Assembly: GCA_038251135.1 (NCBI GenBank)
Contig: JBBSBR010000003.1
Span: forward strand, 1 to 53,236
Direction of reading: 5' to 3'
Length of the DNA: 53,236 nt
Origin: JBBSBR01 sp038251135
Lineage (GTDB): Bacteria; Patescibacteriota; Saccharimonadia; UBA4664
Part shown: positions 16,704 to 25,445 of the stretch, one piece after another
Numbering within the stretch: position 1 is the stretch's first letter
How the letters are laid out: each line of letters opens with the position of its first letter
The notes under the pieces: generated by a model
What the model saw: the letters and a program-made list of their open reading frames with translations, nothing else
Databases searched by the model: none
Told to the model about the DNA's origin: nothing
Translations under genes and position numbers: made by a program

Positions 16704-17413
16704 AATCCATCGTCATCGCCCATCTCTACCCGCGCGAAATGAATATTTATGGCGACCTGGGAAACATTATTACTCTCAGGAAGCGCCTCGAGTGGCGCGG
16801 ATACGCTGCGGAGGTACGGGCGGTCGAAGTCGGCAAGCCTTTCGATTTCTCCGAGGTCGACATCGTTTTCGGCGGTGGCGGGCAGGACTCCGGGCAATTG
16901 CTGGTCGGCGCCGACTTGGCGGAGCGGGGCGAGGAGTTGCGCCGTCTGGCCGCCGAGGGGGTACCGATGTTGGTGATCTGCGGCCTATACCAGCTATTCG
17001 GACGGGCATTTATGACGCTGGAGGGACAGAATATACCCGGAATTGATGTATTTCGCACAACGACTACCGGCTCACCAACCCGGATGATCGGTAATATCGT
17101 GATTGAAAGCAGCTTTGGAAGACTTGTCGGCTTCGAGAACCACTCCGGACAAACCCGGCTCGAACCCGAACAATCGCCTCTGGGGAAAGTGAAACGGGGT
17201 TTTGGAAACAATTCCGCCGGAAAATTCGAGGGGGCAGTTAGTAACAATGCAATTGGCTGCTACTTGCATGGACCGGTATTGCCCAAGAATCCGGAGCTGG
17301 CCGATGCGATGATTTTGACGGCTTTAAACCGCAAGTACGGCGTAACCGAGCTGGCATCGCTGGATGACAGTGCAGAGCTGGCAGCCGCCGAGGTGGCAGC
17401 ACGGCGTCCGTGA
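16700..17413 (+). CDS. gatD: Lipid II isoglutaminyl synthase, glutamine amidotransferase subunit GatD
   Basis: 237 aa class I (CobB/CobQ-like) amidotransferase. Nucleophile C94 (LVICGLYQLFG) and His190 (CYLHGPVLPKNPELAD) are in place. It supplies ammonia from glutamine to MurT. The ATGA overlap with murT fits the stoichiometric MurT-GatD complex of Gram-positive bacteria. Confidence 0.94.
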   Translation: MKSIVIAHLYPREMNIYGDLGNIITLRKRLEWRGYAAEVRAVEVGKPFDFSEVDIVFGGGGQDSGQLLVGADLAERGEELRRLAAEGVPMLVICGLYQLFGRAFMTLEGQNIPGIDVFRTTTTGSPTRMIGNIVIESSFGRLVGFENHSGQTRLEPEQSPLGKVKRGFGNNSAGKFEGAVSNNAIGCYLHGPVLPKNPELADAMILTALNRKYGVTELASLDDSAELAAAEVAARRP

Positions 17414-17465
17414 GCAGGGATTGGGGATAGACAAAGACCCTTATTCTCCTTATGCTTATTTTACT

Positions 17466-18839
17466 ATGATACTTATGCCCGATGAGGCCATCACCGAGGC
17501 CGAACTTCTAATGACGCCGCCCCCTGAAGGCTCAAAACGCCACCAGCAAAAGGGGTTCGGGCGGTTTTTGCGTATTCTGGGACCCGGCATCGTAACCGGA
17601 GCGGCCGACGACGATCCGAGCGGCATAGCTACCTACTCCCAAACCGGCGCTCAATTTGGCTTTGCGCTCAACTGGACGATGCTGTTGGCTTATCCGTTAA
17701 TGACGGCCGTCCAGGAGGCTTGCATGCGGATCGGCGCCGTCACGGGCAAGGGACTGGCAGCGGTCATCCGCGAGCGGTATCCGAAGTGGCTGCTCTATCC
17801 GGTAGTCGGCTTGGTCGTGCTGGCCAACACCCTCAACATCGGCTCCGACATCGGCGCCATGGCGGCCAGCACTCAACTCTTGATTCCAAGTTCCTCGACC
17901 CTCGTCTTCCCGGTTCTGGCGATCGGCTTTTCGATCATTATGATCCTGCTGGAAATCTTCGTCTCCTATAAGACATACGTACGTATACTGAAGTGGTTGG
18001 CACTGGCTCTCCTGGCCTACGTCGTCACGGCCTTCCTGATCAATGTGCCGTGGGTCGAGGCAATCAAGGCGACCTTTGTCGTCAATCTCCAGTTTAACGC
18101 GGCGTATCTCTATATCCTGGTAGCCATTTTTGGCACCACCATCTCGCCGTATTTATTTTTCTGGCAGACGAGCGAGGTGGTCGAGGATGAGATCGCGGCC
18201 CACCGTCTGGCTCAACGGGGAGGCGTGCCCAAACTATCCAGGCCGTATCTCAAGCGCCTCCGAATCGATACGGCCTTCGGTATGCTCTTCTCGAACGTGA
18301 CGGCTTGGTTCATCATGGTGGTCGCCGCGGTCGTTCTGCACAGTAACGGGGTTCTAACCATCAATACCGCCGCCGATGCCGCGCGCGCCTTGGAGCCGCT
18401 CGTGCATACCTTTCCGAACGCGGGCTACATTGCAAAAGTCATCTTTGCCGTCGGTGTGATCGGAATCGGTCTCATGAGCGTTCCCGTGTTGGCGGGTTCG
18501 TCTTCTTATGCCATCTCCGAAACCTTCAATTGGCACGAGGGACTATTCCGAAAGTTTAAGCAGGCGCGCGAGTTCTATCTGATAATTATTATCGGTACGC
18601 TGGCCGGCTTGGTGTTCAATTTCGCCGGTCTGGATCCGATTAAGATGCTGGTATTTACGGCCGTCTTTAACGGCTTGGCTGCCGTTCCGCTAATTTTCCT
18701 GATCGCCAAAGTGGCGGGCCGCTCCGATATTATGGGCGAATACAAAAGCCGGTTCTGGTCCAAACTCGGCGTCTGGGCTGCCTTCGTGGTGATGCTCGCG
18801 GCCGCCCTCGCTCTGATCTACTCGATGATCCATCCCTGA
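17466..18839 (+). CDS. NRAMP-family divalent metal transporter (divergent)
   Basis: 457 aa, 11 or so membrane helices. The TM1 motif is DDDPSG (canonical DPGN) at about 48-53, and TM6 has TTISPYLFFW instead of the MPH motif, so metal selectivity may differ from Mn/Fe transporters. I chose ATG 17466: a TAGACA (17428-17433), 17 nt, TATGCT (17451-17456) promoter lies upstream, leaving at most a few nt of leader. ATG 17475 is possible. The longer frame from 17364 overlaps gatD. Confidence 0.85.
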   Translation: MILMPDEAITEAELLMTPPPEGSKRHQQKGFGRFLRILGPGIVTGAADDDPSGIATYSQTGAQFGFALNWTMLLAYPLMTAVQEACMRIGAVTGKGLAAVIRERYPKWLLYPVVGLVVLANTLNIGSDIGAMAASTQLLIPSSSTLVFPVLAIGFSIIMILLEIFVSYKTYVRILKWLALALLAYVVTAFLINVPWVEAIKATFVVNLQFNAAYLYILVAIFGTTISPYLFFWQTSEVVEDEIAAHRLAQRGGVPKLSRPYLKRLRIDTAFGMLFSNVTAWFIMVVAAVVLHSNGVLTINTAADAARALEPLVHTFPNAGYIAKVIFAVGVIGIGLMSVPVLAGSSSYAISETFNWHEGLFRKFKQAREFYLIIIIGTLAGLVFNFAGLDPIKMLVFTAVFNGLAAVPLIFLIAKVAGRSDIMGEYKSRFWSKLGVWAAFVVMLAAALALIYSMIHP

Positions 18840-18887
18840 TACATTTTGAGCGACAACCGATAAGTCGGAAAACAGCCCGAGTAAGTA

Positions 18888-18922
18888 ACTCCGATTATAC
18901 CTAGATGCGCGGAGTCGTTTTT
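18888..18922 (+). terminator. Probable terminator after the NRAMP gene
   Basis: ACTCCG/CGGAGT stem with a 16-nt loop followed by CGTTTTTG; a TATAAT (18925-18930) for the next gene follows directly. Confidence 0.6.
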
Positions 18923-18972
18923 GTTATAATGAGCCTAAGCAGAGTGTGTAAACAGGAGCGAAGTAAAGCGAC

Positions 18973-19659
18973 ATGATCGAGCAACTATTTGGTTCGAAGA
19001 CCCGCGTGAAGCTCTTGAGCCTATTTTTTAATAACCCCGGACGGCCTTTTTATGTCCGTGAAATAACCCGCAAAATCGACGAGCAGATCAACTCGGTCCG
19101 TCGGGAACTGGCAAATTTATTGTCGATCGGACTGGTTTCGTCCGACAGTTCGAACAACCGCCTCTATTATGAAGTAAATCCAAAGTACGAATACTACGAA
19201 CAGCTACGGACCATATTTACTTCCATGCCGACCAAGAGCGCCGATCCGGTAATGCAGGAGACACGCGAAGAGGATCAGATTATCAAGAAACTTCGATCGA
19301 CCGGAAGCATCCAACTGGCACTGCTCACCGGTACGTTCGCGCGTGATGAGCGTGCCAATGTCGATATCTTCGTGGTAGGGGACGTCAATAAGGCGCGTCT
19401 GGCGAAGGTGGTTGCCGAGCTTGAGAAGGAAATGGGCAGGGAGCTCAATTACAGTTGTCTGACGCCGGCTGAGTACGACTATCGTATCGGTCTCAACGAC
19501 CGCTTCATAACCAACATCATGGAGTCAAAGAAGATAGTGGTGATCGACGGTCAGCACGAGAAGCCGTTGGTCCACAATGACGTGACGTTCGGTGAATTTG
19601 TTGAGGGTTCGCGGACCTCCCGCCGGGTGCCTATTTCGATCCGATTTCCCGGCCGCTAA
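18973..19659 (+). CDS. Winged-helix regulator fused to a nucleotidyltransferase-like domain
   Basis: 228 aa. N-terminal wHTH (1-75: TRVKLLSLFFNNPGRPFYVR, then NSVRRELANLLSIGLV) followed by an MNT-type nucleotidyltransferase fold (LALLTGTFARDERANVDIFVVGD, about 112-134). The fold's GSxAR pattern appears as GTFARDE with an Asp-x-Phe strand. Such fusions occur in archaea and CPR; the targets are unknown. AGGAG lies 13 nt before the ATG. Confidence 0.7.
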   Translation: MIEQLFGSKTRVKLLSLFFNNPGRPFYVREITRKIDEQINSVRRELANLLSIGLVSSDSSNNRLYYEVNPKYEYYEQLRTIFTSMPTKSADPVMQETREEDQIIKKLRSTGSIQLALLTGTFARDERANVDIFVVGDVNKARLAKVVAELEKEMGRELNYSCLTPAEYDYRIGLNDRFITNIMESKKIVVIDGQHEKPLVHNDVTFGEFVEGSRTSRRVPISIRFPGR

Positions 19660-19748
19660 CCAAAAGGCGCGGATCGAGTGGCGCGGACTCAAGTATAATC
19701 ATTAGCGGAAGGCGACATGAAACGTCGCTTGTAACATGAAAGGCAGTT

Positions 19749-20375
19749 ATGGATATTACATACCTAGGCGCAGGCAGCATAAAATTATCGGGTAAAAGCA
19801 TCAATATAGTCGTCGATCCGTTCGACGCCTCGGCCGGACTGGGAACCTTCACGACTAAGGCCGATGTCGCGGTCGTTACCGGGCCCGAAGGTTATGCCGA
19901 CGTGCCGGGGGCGTTGCTGGTGGACGGCCCGGGTGAGTACGAAGTGAAAGGGGCGATGATTACCGGCGTACCGGTACGGCTTCACATCGACGAGGACGGT
20001 ACTCGCGGCGCGGCTTACTCGATCGTTGTCGACGGGGTTAACGTCGTGGTAACCGGCGATATTGCCGGCAAGCTCGATTCTTCCGCGGTCGAGAAGCTCG
20101 GCAAGGTCGACGTATTGGTCGTGCCGGTCGGGGGCTTCGGCCTGACGCTCGACGCCGAAGGCGCGGCCGCGGTGGTCGCCCAGCTTGAGCCAAACTATGT
20201 CGTACCGGTGCACTTCGACGACGGCAAGACGAAGTACCCGATGCCGCAGGGCGGGGTGGAGCTTTTCTTGAAGGAGATGGGGGTCAACCCTGAGCCCGAG
20301 ACCAAGCTCAAAGCCAACGCCAAGGAGATGCCGACCGAAACTCAGGTAGCTCTGCTGTCGCGAGCCGGCGCCTAA
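19749..20375 (+). CDS. Metallo-beta-lactamase-fold (UlaG-like) protein
   Basis: 208 aa with the MBL strand order (ITYLGAGSIKLSGKSINIVV, then VVDPF, VVVTGDI, YVVPVHFDDG). The zinc-binding HxHxDH motif is missing (TGPEGYAD in its place), so hydrolase activity is doubtful. AAAGGCAG precedes the ATG, a TATAAT-like box is at about 19694, and a short GCGAC/GTCGC hairpin lies in the leader. Confidence 0.72.
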   Translation: MDITYLGAGSIKLSGKSINIVVDPFDASAGLGTFTTKADVAVVTGPEGYADVPGALLVDGPGEYEVKGAMITGVPVRLHIDEDGTRGAAYSIVVDGVNVVVTGDIAGKLDSSAVEKLGKVDVLVVPVGGFGLTLDAEGAAAVVAQLEPNYVVPVHFDDGKTKYPMPQGGVELFLKEMGVNPEPETKLKANAKEMPTETQVALLSRAGA

Positions 20376-20452
20376 CACCGATTGTCCAGTAAGCGTGTCG
20401 AGACATCCTGAATAGATCCTTCGACGGTCGCGCGGGATATGAAACTGGAATT

Positions 20453-20478
20453 AAAAATACCCCGAGAGGGGTATTTTT
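20453..20478. terminator. Bidirectional terminator between the MBL gene and rpmB
   Basis: AAAAATACCCC-gaga-GGGGTATTTTT, symmetrical, serving convergent genes. Confidence 0.92.
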
Positions 20479-20499
20479 GATGGGGAAGGCGTTTGAGAT

Positions 20500-20745
20500 T
20501 TAGGCTGCGACGGCCGGACTGTTCTTTTCGGCGGCGGCTACGGCCTTGGCCGCGGCTTCACGTTGGTACTTAGCGAGGGTACGAATGCACTGGGTGCACA
20601 TCTTAACCTGGATACGAGTCGTGCCCACGGTCAAACGCTGGCGCTGCAAGTTTGGGTGCCAAACTTTTCGCGTCTTCTTCTGCGAGAACGGTACGTTATT
20701 ACCGAACTGCTTGCCTTTATTACAGATGTCGCAGGCGTAGGCCAT
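20500..20745 (-). CDS. rpmB: Ribosomal protein L28
   Basis: 81 aa. Zinc-binding form of bL28 with C5/C8 (ACDICNKG) and C50/C53 (MCTQC), central VPFSQKKTRKVWHPNLQ, and an alanine-rich tail. Part of the large subunit near the E site. Transcribed alone, ending at the shared terminator. Confidence 0.96.
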   Translation of the reverse strand: MAYACDICNKGKQFGNNVPFSQKKTRKVWHPNLQRQRLTVGTTRIQVKMCTQCIRTLAKYQREAAAKAVAAAEKNSPAVAA

Positions 20746-20837
20746 GTCGTAGATCCAACTTAGATAACTGTCAGATGATAGCAGGAATACTCGAGTGGGT
20801 CAAGGATTAGTGGGCGTAATAATGTACAATAGGAGCA

Positions 20838-21458
20838 ATGGATATACTAATTTCGGTTGTCGCCCTAATCATCGCCCTTACGCTTCACGAGTTTGCCCAT
20901 GCCCTGATGGGGGATTATCTCGGCGACCCCACTGCCCGTCACGCGGGGAGAATAAGCCTCAATCCGGCGGCTCATATCGATCCGTTCACGACGCTCGCCC
21001 TGCCGCTCTTATTGATACTGGCGCATTCGCCGGTAATCTTTGCCGCCGCCAAGCCCGTGCCGTTTAATCCCTGGGCGGTGCGCGGAGGAAAGTGGGGGGT
21101 AGCCATGGTTGCCTTTGCCGGGCCGGCCACCAATTTGTTGATGGCTGTGTTCTTTTCGGTCTGGCTCCGCTTAATGCCGGGCAACGTTTTGATGTACCAG
21201 ATTTTGGGATCCATGATTATTATCAATATCAGTTTATTCGTCTTTAACATGATCCCGTTCCCGCCGCTCGACGGCTCGCGTCTGCTCTACGCGGTCGCCC
21301 CATCCGGTCTGCGCGACGTCATGGATAGGATCGAGCGCGGCGGGATCGTGCTGCTATTTCTCCTTCTGTTCTTGGGATATCAGTTTATCGCACCCATAGT
21401 GGGTAAGATCACGGTCTTTATTTTGAGTTTTCTGTTCCCAGGCAGCCCACTGCCATAG
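20838..21458 (+). CDS. Site-2 protease family (M50) membrane metalloprotease
   Basis: 206 aa, five to six membrane helices. Zinc site HEFAH (17-21) and the distal NMIPFPPLDGSRL motif supply the ligands. Short, with no PDZ domain, as in compact site-2 proteases that cut membrane segments. TACAAT (20825-20830) ends exactly 7 nt before the ATG; the intervening AGGAGCA resembles a ribosome site but may be mostly untranscribed. Confidence 0.92.
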   Translation: MDILISVVALIIALTLHEFAHALMGDYLGDPTARHAGRISLNPAAHIDPFTTLALPLLLILAHSPVIFAAAKPVPFNPWAVRGGKWGVAMVAFAGPATNLLMAVFFSVWLRLMPGNVLMYQILGSMIIINISLFVFNMIPFPPLDGSRLLYAVAPSGLRDVMDRIERGGIVLLFLLLFLGYQFIAPIVGKITVFILSFLFPGSPLP

Positions 21459-21479
21459 ACCGAATGGTGGAGTTTACGC

Positions 21480-21508
21480 TTGGCGGGTCTTGGTTGTGAC
21501 CGTATAAT
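21480..21508 (+). promoter_or_regulatory. Promoter of the structured RNA
   Basis: TTGGCG (21480-21485), 17-nt spacer, TATAAT (21503-21508). Predicted start near 21515. Confidence 0.75.
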
Positions 21509-21514
21509 GGAGTT

Positions 21515-21720
21515 ACCTCTGCGGTACTGGAGTTGGCTTATCATTTTTCTCTGTAAGATAACCAACGGGAACCCAAGATTGTCCTGGCCCGTGGGCCGAG
21601 TGACTGAGGGTACCCACCTGCTTTTAGCAGGGAAAAGTTGGCTTGCCGATACCGTATTCGCGGAGTCTGAATAATTTACGGACAGCGTAAGAGGGGGCCT
21701 ATGCGGTCCCTTCTTGCAAT
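21515..21720 (+). ncRNA. Structured RNA of unassigned family (~200 nt)
   Basis: A strong promoter and a terminator-like 11-bp hairpin (21689-21715) bound a stretch without a credible gene. Pairings: CTCTGCG near the 5' end with CGCGGAG near 21661, GTTGGCTTATC/GATAACCAAC, GGCCC/GGGCC and CCTGC/GCAGG. The closing helix around several hairpins suggests a stable RNA. 6S RNA is one thought, but the 36-kb candidate fits that better. A 64-codon frame here (21480) overlaps the promoter and is probably chance. Confidence 0.5.
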
Positions 21721-21766
21721 TTATGAGCGCGCTGGGGCATACTTGGTAGGTTCAAGTTAAACATTT

Positions 21767-21842
21767 CGGGGTGTGGCGCAGTTGGTAGCGCGTACGGCTG
21801 GGGGCCGTGAGGTCGCAGGTTCAAGTCCTGTCACCCCGACCA
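21767..21842 (+). tRNA. tRNA-Pro (GGG)
   Basis: 76 nt with encoded CCA: acceptor CGGGGTG/CACCCCG (C1-G72, usual for bacterial tRNA-Pro), D stem GCGC/GCGC, anticodon arm TACGG-CTGGGGG-CCGTG (anticodon GGG), T arm GCAGG-TTCAAGT-CCTGT. Promoter TTGCAA (21714-21719), 18 nt, CATACT (21738-21743). Confidence 0.96.
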
Positions 21843-21880
21843 GAGAAGAGACTTCACATCAGTTGAGTCTCTTCTCTGAT
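21842..21880 (+). terminator. Terminator after tRNA-Pro
   Basis: AGAGAAGAGACT / AGTCTCTTCTCT perfect 12-bp stem, 12-nt loop. Confidence 0.85.
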
Positions 21881-22012
21881 TTAGTAATTACGATACCGTC
21901 GAGCATATTGTATGTAATTATGCTGTAATAAATACAACGCTAGAGAATCATTATTGAACTCAATGTACCGCTTATGATTGAAATTTAGCCTCAAATCTGC
22001 CATAATCAATCT

Positions 22013-22524
22013 TGTCAGTGCAGAAGATGACCGCGCCCGGATCTTTTAAAACCGCCATAGAGTGATGCAGTACAAGGAAGGCAGAGCATTTTCGAGAGCC
22101 GTACTCAAGGTACGGTGAGCGAAAAGCGCAATGCGTGACGAAGTAGTGCGCAGTCTATGGTGGTTTTACCCTGGGTGAGGAAAGTCCGGACAGCATAGAG
22201 CAGGACGGTTGCTAACGGCAACCGCAGGCGACTGTAGGGAAAGTGCCACAGAAACGATACCGCCGCGCGGTAATTACAAGATTACTTTACGCGGTAAGGG
22301 TGAAACGAGTGCGGTAAGAGCGCACAGCCGAACCGGGTGACCGGCAAGGGAGGTAAACCCCGTCTGCTGCAAGGTTGCTTTAACGCCCCGCAAGGGCTGT
22401 TGCTCGCAGGTTAAAGCGTACGTACCGCTCGAGGTTCATGGCGACATGGATCCCAGATAGATGGTCATCACGTGTACGATTTCGGTCGTGCATGGACAGA
22501 ATCCGGCTTACCACTGCTCTGGCA
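22013..22524 (+). ncRNA. rnpB: RNase P RNA (M1-like) with an enlarged P3
   Basis: Catalytic RNA that matures tRNA 5' ends. Conserved core: GGGTGAGGAAAGTCCGGACA, GGGTGAAACGAGTGCGGTAA, AACCCCGTCTGCTGCAAGG and GGACAGAATCCGGCTTACC. P1 is TGTCAGTGCAG (22013-22023) with CTGCTCTGGCA (22514-22524). The P3 helix AAAACCGCCATAGA/TCTATGGTGGTTTT (22048-22061/22154-22167) encloses 92 nt, far more than the usual short P3. Promoter TTGAAA (21978-21983), 17 nt, CATAAT (22001-22006). Confidence 0.95.
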
Positions 22525-22535
22525 ATGATATGATT

Positions 22536-22566
22536 CGCCCAATGCCTCAAAGCCTTGGGCGTTTCG
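22536..22566 (+). terminator. Terminator after rnpB
   Basis: CGCCCAA-t-GC / GC-c-TTGGGCG stem, then TTTCGTT. Confidence 0.8.
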
Positions 22567-22615
22567 TTGCAATAATCCCGCCTAGTGTACAATGAGAAGG
22601 CAAATCAAAAACCAT

Positions 22616-24070
22616 ATGCGCAAACGCAGCGAACTCATTTTTAGCTTAATCTTGGTCCCCGTCGATTATTTCGCACTGGTGGCGGCCTTCGTGGCCGCCT
22701 ATATCGTCCGTGTGAAGATTGATGTCCGTCCGGTCGCCCACCCGGTCGAGGCTTTGACCTATCTCAAGTTCGCTTTGATTCTACTGCCAATCTGGATACT
22801 GATATTTGCCTTGGCAGGGCTATATAATCAGTCGAGCCAGCGGGGTCGGCTCGGTGAGCTCGGCAAGATATTCGTGGCAGTCTCGGGCGGAGTAATGTTT
22901 ACCATTCTGCTCGATTTTCTCCAACCGGTTCCGCTTTTTCCGTCAAAATCGATCCCGATCTATGCTTACGGCTTCGGTCTACTTTTTGTATCGCTGGCTC
23001 GTATAATTGTTAGGGCGATCCAGCGCGGTCTCTTTAGTTACGGCGTGGGCGTTTATCGCATACTGATTATCGGCAGCGGCGATCTCGCGCAAAAGATAGC
23101 CGCCGGACTTTCTCGGCCTCACAGCGGTTATAAGATTGTGGCCGTGATCGACATCGCCAAAGGTGCTGGTAAGCGGATGAAGGGGTATCCGGTCTATGAA
23201 TCGCTCGAGGCGGCATTACATGATCTGGTGGTCAAAGATATTGACGAGATCGTGCAGGCTGATTCGGCCCTCGAATCCGACGAGATTCTCGATCTGGTAG
23301 GCTACTCGACAAACCACCATCTGACGTATCGTTTCGTACCAAATCAATTCGGGGTCTATGCCGTTCGTTCGGAGATGGGCAATCTGGCCGGAATACCCGT
23401 CATATCCATGAAACGTACGGCTCTCGACGGCTGGGGTAGGATTCTTAAGCGCAGCCTAGACTTCGCCGGCGCACTCCTCGGCCTCATTATCTTGTCGCCG
23501 TTCTTCGCTATAATCTTTGTCATTATGAAATTCACCGACAACGGTCCGTTTTTTTACCTGCACCGCCGCCTGAGCAGATCGGGGGGTGAAGTACGCATTT
23601 ACAAGATACGCACCATGATCTGGAAGTATTGCCCGGGCGCCAGCCGTCCTTATAAGACCGCCCAAGAGGCGCTGACGGGCATGGGGCACGCTGATCTGAT
23701 TCCGGAGTTCGAGGCGGCACAGAAGCTCGAGCATGACCCTCGCGTGAGCCGATTGGGCGACTTCTTGCGTCGGACCAGCATCGACGAACTGCCGCAGCTC
23801 ATTAACGTCCTGAAGGGCGAAATGAGCCTCGTAGGACCGCGCCCGATCATCCCGGCCGAACTCGAACACTACGGCGAACAAGGATCGAGCTTCTTGGCGC
23901 TGAAGCCGGGCATCACCGGATTATGGCAGATATCCGGTCGGAGCGATCTGAGTTACCGTGAGCGCGTAAAGTTAGACATATTTTATGTCGAAAACTGGAC
24001 GCTGTGGTTAGATATCAAAATATTACTCAGAACGGTGGCGGTAGTTCTCGGTCGGAAAGGGGCTTACTAG
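22616..24070 (+). CDS. Polyprenyl glycosylphosphotransferase (exopolysaccharide-type sugar transferase)
   Basis: About 484 aa. N-terminal membrane helices, a Rossmann-like CoA-binding-type middle (about 150-260, IGSGDLAQKIAAGL) and a C-terminal bacterial sugar transferase domain (KRSLDFAGALLGL, YKIRTM, LRRTSIDELPQLINVLKGEM, SLVGPRP, GITGLWQISGRS). It loads the first sugar phosphate onto undecaprenyl phosphate. ATG 22592 overlaps a TACAAT -10 box, so ATG 22616 with GAGAAGG upstream is preferred. The next glycosyltransferase overlaps the stop by 1 nt. Confidence 0.93.
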   Translation: MRKRSELIFSLILVPVDYFALVAAFVAAYIVRVKIDVRPVAHPVEALTYLKFALILLPIWILIFALAGLYNQSSQRGRLGELGKIFVAVSGGVMFTILLDFLQPVPLFPSKSIPIYAYGFGLLFVSLARIIVRAIQRGLFSYGVGVYRILIIGSGDLAQKIAAGLSRPHSGYKIVAVIDIAKGAGKRMKGYPVYESLEAALHDLVVKDIDEIVQADSALESDEILDLVGYSTNHHLTYRFVPNQFGVYAVRSEMGNLAGIPVISMKRTALDGWGRILKRSLDFAGALLGLIILSPFFAIIFVIMKFTDNGPFFYLHRRLSRSGGEVRIYKIRTMIWKYCPGASRPYKTAQEALTGMGHADLIPEFEAAQKLEHDPRVSRLGDFLRRTSIDELPQLINVLKGEMSLVGPRPIIPAELEHYGEQGSSFLALKPGITGLWQISGRSDLSYRERVKLDIFYVENWTLWLDIKILLRTVAVVLGRKGAY

Positions 24071-25197
24071 TGGCTGAACAAAAAATTGCACTCGTTCATC
24101 ATTGGCTCACATCGCAGGGCGGAGCCGAGAAAGTGTTGTATGAATTACATCAAATGTACCCCGAGGCGCCTATTTATACGACTGCGTATTTACCCGAGAA
24201 ATTCCCGGAATTTGCCGATGCCAAGGTGCATACGACGTTTTTGAACTATATACCCTGGCTGCGCCGGCATCATCAGCTCTTTCCAATCTTTCTCGGAACG
24301 CCGTTCAAGACATTCAGGATGAATCAGTACGACATCGTGATCTCGTCTTGTGCGGCGGAGGCCAAGTATGTCCGCACCGGCGAGAACACTTTGCATGTCT
24401 GCTACTGCCACACCCCGGTACGCTACTACTGGACCGACTATGAGTGGCGCCTTCAGAATATGCCTTTCGGCTTACTCAATCCGATAGCGCGCATCGTATA
24501 TCCGGTTTTGATCGGGCTGCTGCGCAAGATCGACTACGCCGGGGCACAGGGGGTAGATGTCTACATTGCTAATTCCGAGCATATTAAGCGCCGCATCAAA
24601 CAGTATTATCATCGTGACTCCACAGTCATCTACCCGCCAATTTCGACCGAACAGTTTCTCGATGCTCCGTCGGGGAAGCGCGATTACTACCTAGTTCTCG
24701 GCCGTCAGGTAGCCTCAAAACGTCTGGATATTGCGGTAGACGCCTTCAATGAGCTTGGATTGCCGCTGAAAGTGGCCGGTACGGGCGAGGATATTGCCGT
24801 ACAGCGGCCCCGAGCTAAGGCTAACATTGAGTTTTTGGGCCGCGTGAGTGAAGAGGACAAGGCAGGGCTCTTAGCCGGAGCCAAGGGCTTCATCTTTGCT
24901 CCGGAGGAAGACTTTGGTATGACGCCCATCGAAGCCATGGCGGCGGGCTGCCCCGTAATCGCTTACGGGAGCGGAGGGGCGCTGGAGAGCGTAGTCGAGG
25001 GGGTGACCGGTACATTCTTTGGCGAGCAGACCTCGGCGTCGCTTATGGAGGCTGTGAAGCGGTTCGAGACGATGCCGTTCGACGAGGCAGTGATACGAGA
25101 ACATGCAAAGTCCTTCGATGCCTCGATCTTTAGGCAAAAGATAGCTGCGTTTGTGGCGAACAGCTGGGATAAGTTTCCGGGTAAGCGCGCTTCATAG
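24070..25197 (+). CDS. Glycosyltransferase family 4
   Basis: 375 aa GT-B enzyme: N-domain KIALVHHWLTSQGGAEKVL, catalytic-type motif FAPEEDFGMTPIEAMAAGCP and GSGGALESV. It is probably the second enzyme of the repeat unit begun by the upstream transferase. The GTG at 24070 shares a base with the upstream stop; GGAAAGGGG is the likely ribosome site. The longer frame to 24004 lies inside the upstream gene. Confidence 0.9.
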   Translation: MAEQKIALVHHWLTSQGGAEKVLYELHQMYPEAPIYTTAYLPEKFPEFADAKVHTTFLNYIPWLRRHHQLFPIFLGTPFKTFRMNQYDIVISSCAAEAKYVRTGENTLHVCYCHTPVRYYWTDYEWRLQNMPFGLLNPIARIVYPVLIGLLRKIDYAGAQGVDVYIANSEHIKRRIKQYYHRDSTVIYPPISTEQFLDAPSGKRDYYLVLGRQVASKRLDIAVDAFNELGLPLKVAGTGEDIAVQRPRAKANIEFLGRVSEEDKAGLLAGAKGFIFAPEEDFGMTPIEAMAAGCPVIAYGSGGALESVVEGVTGTFFGEQTSASLMEAVKRFETMPFDEAVIREHAKSFDASIFRQKIAAFVANSWDKFPGKRAS

Positions 25198-25220
25198 ACT
25201 CTTTTGTTTGATTTTTTATC

Positions 25221-25246
25221 GGGTGCCCTGAACGGGGCATTCTTCT
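25221..25246 (+). terminator. Terminator after the glycosyltransferase operon
   Basis: TGCCC-tgaacg-GGGCA stem followed by TTCTTCTATTT. Confidence 0.7.
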
Positions 25247-25379
25247 ATTTGAATAGAGAGGTGTTGATCCCTCCATATACCGCCCGAATCTGTCTTACAT
25301 CGAGTATATTTTCTCGGACATTCTCGGCTTTATACGCCCTTAGCCGACTCTTTTGAGGGGAAGAGGTTGTGTCATTTCG

Positions 25380-25436
25380 TATATACCAAACTTTGGTATA
25401 TATTAAGCGGTTTAAATATACCAAAGTTTGGTATAT
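25380..25436 (+). promoter_or_regulatory. Double palindromic operator and promoter of the PadR-like gene
   Basis: Two near-identical palindromes: TATATACCAAACTTTGGTATATA (25380-25402, 23 bp, arms of 11) and ATATACCAAAGTTTGGTATAT (25416-25436), centres 35 bp apart. -35 TTTAAA (25411-25416) and -10 TATAGT (25434-25439) bracket the second palindrome, so a bound protein would block polymerase. This is the expected layout for autorepression. Confidence 0.85.
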
Positions 25437-25445
25437 AGTAAATAC

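Noticed and set aside
21480..21674. 64-codon frame in the RNA region
   Set aside because: It starts on the promoter, has no ribosome site, and the stretch folds into stable hairpins.
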